DNA from: Acidobacteriaceae bacterium
GTDB taxonomy: Bacteria > Acidobacteriota > Terriglobia > Terriglobales > Acidobacteriaceae
Length of the DNA stretch: 40,161 nt
Assembly: GCA_003152695.1 (NCBI GenBank)
Contig: PMAT01000106.1
Location: 29,016-69,176, forward strand
Direction: 5' to 3'
Shown one piece after another: positions 18,415-26,360 of the stretch (the first letter of the stretch is position 1; each line of letters starts with the position of its first letter). The translations under genes were made by a program, and so were the position numbers. The notes below the pieces were generated by a model, which searched no databases, was not told the origin of the DNA, and saw only the letters and a list, made by a program, of their open reading frames with translations.

Positions 18415-19296
18415 TTACAGTTCCAGCGTCTTCAAGTACTGCCGAAATTCGGCGCCCAGATCGTCGCGCTTGAGCGCAAACTCCACTGTCGCTTTCAGGA
18501 AGCCCAGCTTGTCGCCGGTATCGTGTCGCTTGCCTTCGAAGGTGTATCCGTAAATCTTTTCCTTCTTGAGCAACTGTTTCAGGCCGTCGGTGAGTTGCAA
18601 CTCGCCGCCCGCACCGAGCGGAGTTGAATCCAGCATTTCGAAGATTGCGGGCGTCAGAATGTACCGTCCGATAATCGCCAGGTTCGAAGGGGCGTCTTCC
18701 ACCTTCGGCTTCTCCACCAGGTTTTGCACTTCGAAAAGACGGCCATTCCATTTTCCTGGAACCGGCTTGGCATCGAGCACGCCGTACGAAGAGATGGCCT
18801 TGCCTTCAATGACCTGCGTCGCCAGCACGGAACATCCGGTCTCGTTGTAGATTTCGATCATCTGCTTCAGGCACGGGACCTGGGCGTCGATGATGTCGTC
18901 GGCCAGGATCACCGCGAACGGTTCGTCGCCAACCAACTCGCGCGCCATCAAGACCGCGTGACCCAGGCCCATGGCTTCTTTCTGGCGGACGTAGGCGATG
19001 TGGATCATCTCTGAAATCTGGCGCACGATGGCCAGCAGATCGGTCTTGCCGCGCTCCTCCAGCATCTTCTCCAACTCGTAACTGACGTCGAAGTGGTCTT
19101 CGATGGCGCTCTTGCCGCGTCCGGTCACGATGATGATCTGGTCGCAGCCGGAAGCCAGCGCTTCTTCGACGCCGTACTGAATGATGGGCTTGTCCACCAG
19201 CGGCATCATCTCCTTAGGCTGGGCCTTGGTGGCGGGCAGGAATCGCGTGCCCAGTCCTGCTGCCGGAAAAACCACCTTGCAAACCTGTTTTTTCAT
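18415..19296 (-). CDS. galU: UTP-glucose-1-phosphate uridylyltransferase
   Basis: GalU makes UDP-glucose from UTP and glucose 1-phosphate for cell-envelope and exopolysaccharide synthesis. Starting at the ATG 19296 (GAGGA 3 bp upstream) the protein has 293 residues. Family motifs seen are FPAAGLGTRFLPATKAQPKEM, the nucleotide-binding loop, then VDKPIIQYGVEEAL, EAMGLGHAVLMAREL, FAVILADDI and VEKP. The upstream in-frame codons to 19338 lack a ribosome site. It lies 34 bp after mfd and converges with purE, 27 bp away, with no clear terminator between. Confidence 0.96.
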   Translation of the reverse strand: MKKQVCKVVFPAAGLGTRFLPATKAQPKEMMPLVDKPIIQYGVEEALASGCDQIIIVTGRGKSAIEDHFDVSYELEKMLEERGKTDLLAIVRQISEMIHIAYVRQKEAMGLGHAVLMARELVGDEPFAVILADDIIDAQVPCLKQMIEIYNETGCSVLATQVIEGKAISSYGVLDAKPVPGKWNGRLFEVQNLVEKPKVEDAPSNLAIIGRYILTPAIFEMLDSTPLGAGGELQLTDGLKQLLKKEKIYGYTFEGKRHDTGDKLGFLKATVEFALKRDDLGAEFRQYLKTLEL

Positions 19297-19330
19297 GTAT
19301 CCTCGTGCGGTGAAATGAACAGCTAAATTA

Positions 19331-22300
19331 TCACGCAACTGCCTGCTGCTCTCCCGCCAATTGTTCGAGCAACGATTTCAGCCGCGCCAGCACCTGTTCC
19401 GGCTGCTTCTCTTTCAGCGCGAACTTCAGCACGCCCGCCGGCGTGAACTGGCTTCCCGGTTCTCCGGCAACGAATCGGGCCAAGCGTTCCGGATCGACCG
19501 AGGCGCTCTCCGTAAAGCGGATGCTGACGGCCTCGCGGCGGCGCTCAATCTGCGCCACACCGATACGCTGCGAAAGCAATTTTAGAGTTGCATACTCCAG
19601 CAGGCTGCGAACCGGCGGAGGCGGTGCGCCGTAACGATCGCCCAACTCGCCAGCGACATCCTCCAGTTGCGCCGGTGTCTCCACGCCGGCGACGCGCTTG
19701 TACATGCGCAGCCGTTGATTCTCTTCTGGGATGTAATCGGACGGAATGCGGATGTTCAGCCCCAGGTTCAACTGCGTTTCGGCGGTCTCCGGCTGCACCT
19801 CACCCTTCAGCTCGCGCACGGTGCGCTCCAGCATGGTGGTGTAAAGCTCGAAACCGACCGCTTCGATGTGGCCGCTCTGTTGGCCGCCCAGCAGATTTCC
19901 CGCGCCACGCAATTCCAGATCGAGGGCCGCGATTTTGAATCCTGCGCCCAGATCGCTGAATTCCTTGAGCGCCGCCAGCCTGCGTCTCGCCAGATCGCTG
20001 AGTTCGCGGTCGGGGGGAATGAGCAGATAGGCGTACGCCCGGCGGTCCGAGCGGCCAACGCGTCCGCGCAACTGGTACAACTCCGACAACCCGTGCCGAT
20101 CGGCGCGATTGATGATGATGGTGTTGCACAGCGGAATGTCGAGGCCATTCTCGATGATGGTGGTCGCAACCAGAATGTCGGCTTCGTGCCGCATGAAGGC
20201 GAGCATGACGCGCTCCAGTTCGCTCTCCGCCATCTGGCCGTGGCCGATCAGGATGCGCGCCTGCGGCGCCATCTCGCGCAGCTTGTCGGCGATCTCATAG
20301 ATGCTTTCCACGCGATTGTGCACAAAGTAAACTTGCCCGCCGCGCTCCAACTCCTTCTCGATCGCCGAGCGGAGCAGCTTTTCGTCCCACGCCGCCACCA
20401 CGGTCTGGATCGCCATGCGGTCTTTGGGCGGCGTCTCGATCACGCTCATGTCGCGTAGCCCCAGCAGCGACATGTGCAAGGTGCGCGGAATGGGCGTGGC
20501 CGACATGGTGAGCACGTCCACCTCTTTGCGAAGCTGCTTCAGCCGCTCCTTGTGGCGGACGCCGAAGCGCTGTTCTTCGTCCACGATAACCAGCCCGAGA
20601 TCGCTGAACTTGACGTCCTTCGACAGCACCCGATGAGTGCCGATGACGATGTCCACCTGGCCCGCCTCGACTTTGGCGATGGTTTCCTTCTGCTGCTTAG
20701 CGGTGCGGAAGCGGCTGAGCATGTCGATCTTGATGGGAAAGGCTGCGAAGCGCTGCCGGAAGGTGTTGTAGTGCTGGAAGGCGAGCACCGTGGTCGGCGC
20801 CAACACCGCGACCTGGCGATTGTCGCTGACCGCTTTGAACGCCGCGCGCATCCCGACTTCGGTCTTGCCGTAACCCACATCGCCGCAGAGCAGGCGGTCC
20901 ATGGGCGTGGCCAACTCCATGTCGCGCTTAACGTCAACAATCGCGTTCATCTGATCTTCGGTTTCGTTGAACTCGAAGGTGCCCTCGAACTCCCGCTGCC
21001 ACTCGCTGTCGGCGGCAAACCCATGTCCCTCGGCGGTCTTGCGCACTGCGTAAAGTTTCAGCAGCTCCTCGGCCATGTCTTGCATGGCCTTCTTTACCCG
21101 CGCCTTGGTCTTTTGCCACTGCTGCGTGCCCAGCCGATTCAGTACGGGTTTCACGCCTTCGGAGGAGCGGTACTTCTGCACCAAGTCCAGCCGGGTGAGC
21201 GGCACATACAGGCGCGCTCCCTCGGCATATTCCAGGACCATGAATTCCACGGTGCCGCCGTCTTCCTGGGGGATCTCTTTTAGTCCTTGGTACTGGCCAA
21301 TGCCATGCTCGACGTGCACCACATAATCGCCGATGGCCAGATCGCGAAAATCGGAGAGGAAGGCCGAGACTTTGGACTTCTGCCGTTGCGGATGGGCCAG
21401 CGAAACTTCCGGCTCGTCGAACAGATCGCGCGCCCCGAAGAGAACCAGGTTCGCCTCAGGCAGGGCGACTCCTTCGGGCACATATGCCTTCACGATGGTT
21501 GTGGCCTCTACCTCTTCCGCGAAGTACGAAGACTCGTCCACATACACTTCGCTGCCCGGCTTGGGGGTGCGGCTGCCGATGCGGAACGACAAGTTGTACT
21601 CGTTGAAGACGCCGGCCAGGCGTTCGACCTCGCCGGTGCTGGAGACGGCAAAGAGGACACGCTTGCCTTCCCGCGCGAGGCGCCCGACTTCCTCGGTCAT
21701 GGCAGCGACCGAGCCGTGAAAGCGCGTGGTCGGTTGGGTTTGCAGCGTGAGATGTTCTTCGTCGTCGGCGCCCTCGATCCCTAGTTGTTCGACGGCGATG
21801 GTAGCCGCGTACTGCAAGCGCTCGTGCCATTGTTCCGGTGTGAGATACAGATCTTCTGGACGAACCAGATTGCCGATGAGGCTGCGTTCGTGGGCCTCGG
21901 TCACTTTCATCCACCAGGCATCGTGCGCGACATTGAGGGCGTCGGGTTCGTCGAGAACGATGGTCGCGCCCGGCAGTAGATCATCGAAGAAGTGCTCTTT
22001 CGAACCGGCCGCCGGGGCGTAAAGTTCCCAGCCGGGAAACACGGCAACGCCAGTCGCGCGGACCGCCTCCTCAATCACTTCTTCGTCTCCCGCCAGCCGG
22101 GCGCCGGAAAGCCGGGCATTGATCGCGGCCAGCGTCTCTTCCTCCACGGGCGTTTCCGTCAGGGGAAGCAGAATGGCTTCTTCGGTCACCGCCGCCGAGC
22201 GCTGGGTGCCAGGATCGAACTTGCGGATTGACTCCACTTCATCGCCGAAAAGCTCGATGCGGACCGGACGGTCCATCTCCGGCGAATATACGTCGAGCAG

Positions 22301-22870
22301 GCCGCCGCGGTGGGCGAACTCGCCCGGCATCTCGACCACGTCCACCTGGTTGTAGCCCACGATTCGCAGGTGCTCGACGAGACGCTCGGGATCGATCATC
22401 TCGCCTCGTCGCACCACCTTGGCCAGATCGGCGTAAAATTCGGCGCTGCGTAAACGCATCGCTGTCGCGGCCGGCGGCGTAATGACTACGCTGGCGGCTC
22501 CGGTAGCAATCTTCCATAAAGCGGTTGCGCGGGCCTCCTGAATTTCAGGATGAGGCGACAGGTTCTCGAACGGCAACACGTCGTAGGCGGGCAAGCCGAT
22601 CACCGCGTCCGGCGCGACTGCGCCCGTCAGATCGCCCAAGGAGCGCACGACCGGCAGCAATTCATCCACCGCGCGGTTGTCAGAAACGATGACGATGACG
22701 GGCCGCGAAGTAGCGCGATGCAACAGCGTGTAGAAGAGGGCCTTGGCCGTCGGAGTGAGTCCAGAAACACGAGTCCGCCCCGCGCCACCCTTTACCCGGG
22801 TTACCGCACGCCCAAAGGCGGAAGACTTTTCCACGTCCGCGAAGAGTTCGCGAACGAACGGGAGGATCAT
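19331..22870 (-). CDS. mfd: Transcription-repair coupling factor
   Basis: Mfd removes stalled RNA polymerase at DNA lesions and recruits UvrA. The 1179 residues show the full domain order: UvrB-like N-terminal part; an RNA-polymerase-interacting CarD-like domain (IGDYVVHVEHGIGQYQGL, about 510-530); a RecG-like helicase core with P-loop GDVGYGKTE (about 660); DEEQ Walker B (VIVDEEQRFGV, about 764) and the ATATTIIENGLDIPLCNTI region with the arginine-finger module GRVGRSDRRAYAY; and the C-terminal TRCF domain (LGLNIRIPSDYIPEENQRLRMYKR in part). The ATG at 22870 gives MILPFVREL. Upstream lies a heptamer/REP composite repeat. Confidence 0.98.
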   Translation of the reverse strand: MILPFVRELFADVEKSSAFGRAVTRVKGGAGRTRVSGLTPTAKALFYTLLHRATSRPVIVIVSDNRAVDELLPVVRSLGDLTGAVAPDAVIGLPAYDVLPFENLSPHPEIQEARATALWKIATGAASVVITPPAATAMRLRSAEFYADLAKVVRRGEMIDPERLVEHLRIVGYNQVDVVEMPGEFAHRGGLLDVYSPEMDRPVRIELFGDEVESIRKFDPGTQRSAAVTEEAILLPLTETPVEEETLAAINARLSGARLAGDEEVIEEAVRATGVAVFPGWELYAPAAGSKEHFFDDLLPGATIVLDEPDALNVAHDAWWMKVTEAHERSLIGNLVRPEDLYLTPEQWHERLQYAATIAVEQLGIEGADDEEHLTLQTQPTTRFHGSVAAMTEEVGRLAREGKRVLFAVSSTGEVERLAGVFNEYNLSFRIGSRTPKPGSEVYVDESSYFAEEVEATTIVKAYVPEGVALPEANLVLFGARDLFDEPEVSLAHPQRQKSKVSAFLSDFRDLAIGDYVVHVEHGIGQYQGLKEIPQEDGGTVEFMVLEYAEGARLYVPLTRLDLVQKYRSSEGVKPVLNRLGTQQWQKTKARVKKAMQDMAEELLKLYAVRKTAEGHGFAADSEWQREFEGTFEFNETEDQMNAIVDVKRDMELATPMDRLLCGDVGYGKTEVGMRAAFKAVSDNRQVAVLAPTTVLAFQHYNTFRQRFAAFPIKIDMLSRFRTAKQQKETIAKVEAGQVDIVIGTHRVLSKDVKFSDLGLVIVDEEQRFGVRHKERLKQLRKEVDVLTMSATPIPRTLHMSLLGLRDMSVIETPPKDRMAIQTVVAAWDEKLLRSAIEKELERGGQVYFVHNRVESIYEIADKLREMAPQARILIGHGQMAESELERVMLAFMRHEADILVATTIIENGLDIPLCNTIIINRADRHGLSELYQLRGRVGRSDRRAYAYLLIPPDRELSDLARRRLAALKEFSDLGAGFKIAALDLELRGAGNLLGGQQSGHIEAVGFELYTTMLERTVRELKGEVQPETAETQLNLGLNIRIPSDYIPEENQRLRMYKRVAGVETPAQLEDVAGELGDRYGAPPPPVRSLLEYATLKLLSQRIGVAQIERRREAVSIRFTESASVDPERLARFVAGEPGSQFTPAGVLKFALKEKQPEQVLARLKSLLEQLAGEQQAVA

Positions 22871-22898
22871 TGCCTGACTAGTTTAGCAGCGAATGAGG

Positions 22899-23043
22899 AG
22901 TCAGTTGCCAGTAGCCAGTTGCAAAAACCTGCCGCTGGAAATTGCGTGGGCAGCATAGGGGTCCTTCGACTCGCCCGCCGTGCGGGCTCGTTCAGGATGA
23001 CAGAGCCTATATAGCAAACTGGCAACTGACTACTGGCTACTGC
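22899..23043. repeat. Inverted heptamer arrays around a REP-like core (locus B)
   Basis: The left arm (22903-22923) is three 7-bp units (AGTTGCC, AGTAGCC, AGTTGCA). The right arm (23014-23042), read on the minus strand, is four units (AGTAGCC, AGTAGTC, AGTTGCC, AGTTTGC). Between them, 22957-23001 is a REP-like palindrome (GGGGTCCTTCGAC...TTCAGGATGAC). It lies between the divergent-free ends of mfd (5' side) and the porin gene (3' side). Confidence 0.75.
22957..23001. repeat. REP-like palindrome
   Basis: Starts AGGGGTCCTTCGACTCGCCC and ends GCTCGTTCAGGATGAC, with an internal CCCGC/GCGGG stem. Related copies are at 31118-31151, 37592-37621 and 37762-37814. Confidence 0.7.
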
Positions 23044-23047
23044 TTCG

Positions 23048-24499
23048 TCAGAATTCCAAGTGCAGCCGCAGCCCGGGCACGGTCACTGGCCCGCGGACGC
23101 GGTTATATCCGGGATCGTTGATGTGTTGCAGGTCGAAGGCGAAGAACGCACCGCGCCAGATATGCGTGGTGTAGAAAGCTTCCTCGATGGTTTCGCGGCC
23201 ATAGGTGAGGCCGCCATCCCCCAGAAGAAATCCCAGGCCGCCGTCGGCCAGATATTGCTGATGCGCTTTCGAGATGCCGCTGGAGACGAACGCCACTCCC
23301 GCGCGGTCGAGGCTGCGATGCCAGCGCGTTCCCTTCGCATACGCGCCCAATTCCGCACCTTCGTTATCTTCCGTGTAGGCAAACGACTCGTGTTGTCCTT
23401 CGTTCCATCCCCAGCGGCCGAACGCCCAAATGTCGCTCGACACCTTCTGCTCGAAATTCAATCCGAAGCCATACTTGATTGTTCCTTGCTTGCGAGTGAC
23501 GGTGACGTCGGGCGTGGGTGTGACATGGTCCAGATAAAGCGTCACCGCCTGCTCGTAATCGCCCATGTTGGCGTGATTGACGTAGTTCAGAATGCGGATG
23601 GTCGTGTCTTTGTTCTTCAGCAGCTTCGGCCGCAGTTCCAGTTCAATGTTCTCGGCGCGAGCACGGGCCACATCGGCATCGAGTGCGGGGCCGTTTGCGA
23701 TCTTCGGCATCAACGTCTCCGCAAAGCGCAGGCCCCAGTTGCGGTCTTCATAGTCGAAAATGGCGCCGACGGTGTAGCCGCGGGTATCGGCCGCGTAATC
23801 ATAGGCGCCATTGTTGCCGATGACCCAGTTCAGAAACTGGTAGTGGCTGTCAGTGCCGCCGACGTTCAGGTCGAAGAAGTCGGCCAGAGAAAACTTTCCG
23901 AAGCGCATTTCCAATCGCCGCACCGGGACTTGGGTTGGAAGTGACAACGCGGTGCGCTCCACTTCGATCTTTTCCTTCGACAGCGGAACGACCTGCTCCA
24001 TCATCAGCCGCGCAATATACGGCGCGGTCCCGATGGAAGGATTACGCACCACGTCAAGATTGGTGAAGCCGGCCAACCCCAAGGCGCCACTGATCCCGCC
24101 CCAACCCGCCTCCTCGACGTCGAGATAAGCCATGGTGTTGGGGTTGAACTCGTAGCCGCTGAAGAAGGTCAGCACCCGCGAGGTCGCAGTCTCGGCCTTG
24201 TTGTGGAGACTATTGGTGCCACTGTAAAGCGCGTAGAAGTCGCCGTGCGCCTGGAAGACGATGTTTGCCTGCCCGGAAAACCACCACTTCGAGGTCTGCG
24301 AGTGCTCGAAGAAAGTTGCCTTGGGATCGGGGGCTGGCGCTTCCGGCGCACCGGCGGTCGAGCCATCCTGCGCGAAACAGCTTGCGAGCATGGCCGTCAG
24401 TACCAAGCCAAGCATCGCCAGTCTCCGACGGATACCCTGGGGAAGCCAGCGGCTTTCTGTCGGAGGCCGAAATGGTCGAACTGGAAGATGATCGCGCAT
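23048..24499 (-). CDS. Carbohydrate-selective porin (OprB family)
   Basis: The protein begins with a basic stretch and a hydrophobic export signal (RRRLAMLGLVLTAMLASCFAQ in part), then about 440 residues of amphipathic strands ending in LRLHLEF, with the C-terminal Phe used for outer-membrane insertion. Segments such as WWFSGQANIVFQAHGDF, RFGKFSLADFFDLN, WGLRFAETL, DIWAFGRWGW and YTTHIWRGAFFAFDLQHINDPGYN are typical of OprB-like porins that carry sugars or other small solutes. The start is unsure: ATG 24499 has GGAG only 2 bp upstream, GTG 24517 is further out, and ATG 24415 has GGAG at a good 7-bp distance but loses the basic n-region. Confidence 0.85.
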   Translation of the reverse strand: MRDHLPVRPFRPPTESRWLPQGIRRRLAMLGLVLTAMLASCFAQDGSTAGAPEAPAPDPKATFFEHSQTSKWWFSGQANIVFQAHGDFYALYSGTNSLHNKAETATSRVLTFFSGYEFNPNTMAYLDVEEAGWGGISGALGLAGFTNLDVVRNPSIGTAPYIARLMMEQVVPLSKEKIEVERTALSLPTQVPVRRLEMRFGKFSLADFFDLNVGGTDSHYQFLNWVIGNNGAYDYAADTRGYTVGAIFDYEDRNWGLRFAETLMPKIANGPALDADVARARAENIELELRPKLLKNKDTTIRILNYVNHANMGDYEQAVTLYLDHVTPTPDVTVTRKQGTIKYGFGLNFEQKVSSDIWAFGRWGWNEGQHESFAYTEDNEGAELGAYAKGTRWHRSLDRAGVAFVSSGISKAHQQYLADGGLGFLLGDGGLTYGRETIEEAFYTTHIWRGAFFAFDLQHINDPGYNRVRGPVTVPGLRLHLEF

Positions 24500-24504
24500 G
24501 GCTC

Positions 24505-24747
24505 CTATTCCCCGCACATTGTAAGGGACCGCGTCGGTCCCCCTTCGCGAGCGAATCTTGAAGTTTTACACTTCTCTATTACAGCAGGGTTACAGACTTC
24601 CGAGAGGCCGGGCGTTCCGACCGTCTGATTCTCGTCCGGCCTGTGAAGCGACCAACTTGATGCTAGTGGCTTGAACTGATCTCCCGTCGCGACCCAATTG
24701 AGCCGGAGGATGCGTCCGGATTCGTTCAGGACATGGTTGTTGAGCAT
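24505..24747 (-). CDS. Possible small protein or leader upstream of the porin gene
   Basis: An 80-codon frame starts at an ATG with a strong AGGGAGG 6 bp upstream and stops 5 bp before the porin start, its stop codon overlapping the porin's GGAG. The N-terminal half (MLNNHVLNESGRILRLNWVA) looks protein-like; the C-terminal half is less convincing. No family is recognised. It could be a genuine small gene, a translated leader of the porin gene, or chance. Confidence 0.35.
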   Translation of the reverse strand: MLNNHVLNESGRILRLNWVATGDQFKPLASSWSLHRPDENQTVGTPGLSEVCNPAVIEKCKTSRFAREGGPTRSLTMCGE

Positions 24748-24950
24748 GGCGTCCTCCCTTCGGACCTGGCAGTGTGGGCAGGAGCGTCCATGGAGGGGTC
24801 ACTCTCGCGCACTTCACGGTTGTGATCGCGTGAGGCGTGCAAGAGCCGACGTGAATTGTTACGCTGGCAGCACTACTGGCGGCGATCGGAGATTTGCAAA
24901 TTACTCGGAGGTTCTGGGCGATTCATATTCCTCGCTAGTCGGAATCTAAT

Positions 24951-24979
24951 TTGTCGTCCTGGTCTACTTATAGCATACT
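24951..24979 (+). promoter_or_regulatory. Candidate promoter of the CsoR/RcnR-type gene
   Basis: A -35-like TTGTCG (24951-24956) and a -10-like CATACT (24974-24979) are 17 bp apart. The -10 overlaps the operator-like repeat at 24975-24991, as expected for a self-repressed gene. Confidence 0.45.
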
Positions 24980-24991
24980 AGGGTAGGGTAT
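24975..24991 (+). promoter_or_regulatory. Candidate CsoR/RcnR-family operator
   Basis: ATACTAGGGTAGGGTAT has ATAC and GTAT ends around a G-rich centre, the style of sites bound by the RcnR/FrmR side of this family. It ends 24 bp before the repressor's start codon. Confidence 0.5.
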
Positions 24992-25015
24992 GTGTCAAGC
25001 AAAAAGGAGCCTGCC

Positions 25016-25282
25016 GTGAAAAAAGCTGACCACCAACGTGCAAAGCTGCTGAATCGGGTGAAGAGGATCAAAGGCCAGGTGGAGGCCGTAGAACGCGCCT
25101 TGTCCGACGATCAGGAAGAATGTGCCGACACTCTCCAACTTCTGGCTGCCTGCCGCGGGGCGATCAACGGACTCATGGGAGAGGTCTTGGAGGGCCACAT
25201 CAAAGATCATATCGCCGGCGGGAAACCCTCCCGTGAGGTGACCGACGACTTGATCGAGATCGTGCGAGCGTACTTGAAATGA
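25016..25282 (+). CDS. CsoR/RcnR/FrmR-family metal- or formaldehyde-sensing repressor
   Basis: The 88-residue all-helical protein closely follows the RcnR/FrmR branch: LLNRVKRIKGQVEAVERAL, EECADTLQLLAACRGAINGLMGEVLEGHIKDHI and a C-terminal IEIVRAYLK. The likely sensor residues are Cys36, His61 and His65, the same spacing as Cys35, His60 and His64 of the nickel/cobalt sensor RcnR; an N-terminal His6 is near but not at the RcnR His3 position. The start is GTG 25016 with AAGGAG 7 bp upstream; the open frame extends to GTG 24992. No exporter, aldehyde dehydrogenase or other usual target is adjacent, so the ligand is unresolved. Confidence 0.88.
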   Translation: MKKADHQRAKLLNRVKRIKGQVEAVERALSDDQEECADTLQLLAACRGAINGLMGEVLEGHIKDHIAGGKPSREVTDDLIEIVRAYLK

Positions 25283-25326
25283 TCGAGTCTGGCACCAAGT
25301 CACTGGGAGTCTGCCAAAACCGCGGT

Positions 25327-25355
25327 TTGACAGCCCCTAGGGCCGCTTCTAGAAT
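25327..25355 (+). promoter_or_regulatory. Consensus sigma-70-type promoter before the tRNA gene
   Basis: A perfect TTGACA (25327-25332), a 17-bp spacer and TAGAAT (25350-25355). The -35 overlaps the perfect 12-bp palindrome AAACCGCGGTTT (25317-25328). Transcription would start near 25362, about 130 nt before the mature tRNA, so a long leader or a separate small RNA is possible. Confidence 0.7.
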
Positions 25356-25493
25356 CGAGAGTGGGCTGGACGCGGTCACGTCCGGCCTTTCCTGTGATCG
25401 AGCGCAGTAAGCGTTTTTGCGCGCTCAGGCGCGCAGCAGGTTCTCTGCTCGCGTCCTCTGCGGCCCCACGCGGCGGGTCGCGTCCGACCGTTT

Positions 25494-25570
25494 GGCGGTG
25501 TAGCTCAGGTGGTTAGAGCGACGGTCTCATAATCCGTAGGTCGTAGGTTCGAGTCCTACCGCCGCCACCA
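25494..25570 (+). tRNA. tRNA with anticodon CAU, probably elongator tRNA-Met
   Basis: The 77-nt sequence folds as a full cloverleaf. The 7-bp acceptor stem GGCGGTG pairs with CGCCGCC with one mismatch-tolerant pair. The D arm is GCTC...GAGC, the anticodon stem ACGGT/TCCGT has loop CTCATAA (anticodon CAT), and the T arm is GTAGG-TTCGAGT-CCTAC. The CCA end is encoded (25568-25570). The paired acceptor end excludes initiator tRNA. Elongator Met is most likely; tRNA-Ile2, whose CAU is modified to lysidine, cannot be excluded by eye. Confidence 0.93.
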
Positions 25571-25688
25571 ATCCAACCAACCACTTCAGCCCAGCACTTG
25601 ATCTCCTGCCTCGCTCTCATCCCATTCGCCCGAGGCTCCGGAGAAGTTGCGCGACCAAGGAAAAATGTTTTGGAGATAGAATAGCTCC

Positions 25689-25925
25689 ATGAGCCCAGAC
25701 GTTTCCGACCTTCTGAAAAAGGCGCTCGCTCTTCCCCCCGAAGCGCGAGCCGCGTTGGCCGATTGTCTTCTCGAAAGCCTTGATGACACTGTGGACGAGG
25801 GAGTAGAGAAAGAATGGAACAAAGAGATCGCACTCCGGATATCGGAATTGGATTCCGGCAAGGTGAAACCCATTCCCTGGGCGGAAGCTCGTCGTCAGAT
25901 CTCAGACATCCTCAATGGCCGCTAA
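25689..25925 (+). CDS. Antitoxin, putative addiction-module component
   Basis: The 78 residues match the small acidic antitoxins of the 'putative addiction module component' group: LLKKALALPPEARAALADCLLESLDD, then EKEWNKEIALRISELDSGKVKPIPWAEARRQI. They end 11 bp inside the next gene, a ParE-type toxin, the standard coupled layout. GGAG (25672-25675) lies 13 bp before the ATG and could pair with CTCC (25685-25688) right next to it, which would lower translation. Antitoxins of this kind bind both the toxin and their own promoter; that is family knowledge, not seen here. Confidence 0.88.
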   Translation: MSPDVSDLLKKALALPPEARAALADCLLESLDDTVDEGVEKEWNKEIALRISELDSGKVKPIPWAEARRQISDILNGR

Positions 25926-26214
25926 GAGACTCGATATCCACCCCGCAGCACTTGCAGAATTCAAAGCAGCTCTAACCTGGTACCTGGAGCGGAGCGAAAC
26001 GGCAGCCCTCAATTTCGTCGCCGAACTGGATCGGGCTGTCGACTTGGTGACCAAGTCACCACGACGATGGCCGGTCGGTGAGTACGCAACGCGGAAACTC
26101 GTACTGAATCGATTTCCATTTGCCATCATCTACCGCGAAAAAGACGTATCTGTCCAGGTGCTGGCCATTGCACACGGACACAGGCGACCGGGATACTGGA
26201 GAGAACGGCTTTGA
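25915..26214 (+). CDS. RelE/ParE-family toxin
   Basis: The 99-residue basic protein has the ParE/RelE fold pattern: LDIHPAALAEFKAALTWYLERS, a helix FVAELDRAVDLVTKSPRRWPV, then strands YATRKLVLNRFPFAIIYREKD and VQVLAIAHGHRRPGYWRER. The Arg in KLVLNRFPF, the IIYR strand and the C-terminal HGHRRPGYW are typical. Family members poison gyrase (ParE) or cut mRNA at the ribosome (RelE); which applies here is not clear. It overlaps its antitoxin by 11 bp. The pair sits just after a tRNA gene, a common site for acquired modules. Confidence 0.9.
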   Translation: MAAKRLDIHPAALAEFKAALTWYLERSETAALNFVAELDRAVDLVTKSPRRWPVGEYATRKLVLNRFPFAIIYREKDVSVQVLAIAHGHRRPGYWRERL

Positions 26215-26360
26215 CATTAGGCTGCGACTGCCGAACAACGATCATGGCGATTCGGTCCCGGCCCCATCCCATTCTTCCCGTCAATTGACCCCAATTTCGG
26301 TGTAGCATGTATGCCAAGCTTTCAGGTCGTGGGGACCACCGTTTCAGCCGGAGCCGTGCC

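Noticed and set aside
25494-26214. Integrated mobile element at the tRNA gene
   Set aside because: A toxin-antitoxin pair follows the tRNA, but there is no integrase and no repeat of the tRNA 3' end downstream, so an island cannot be claimed.
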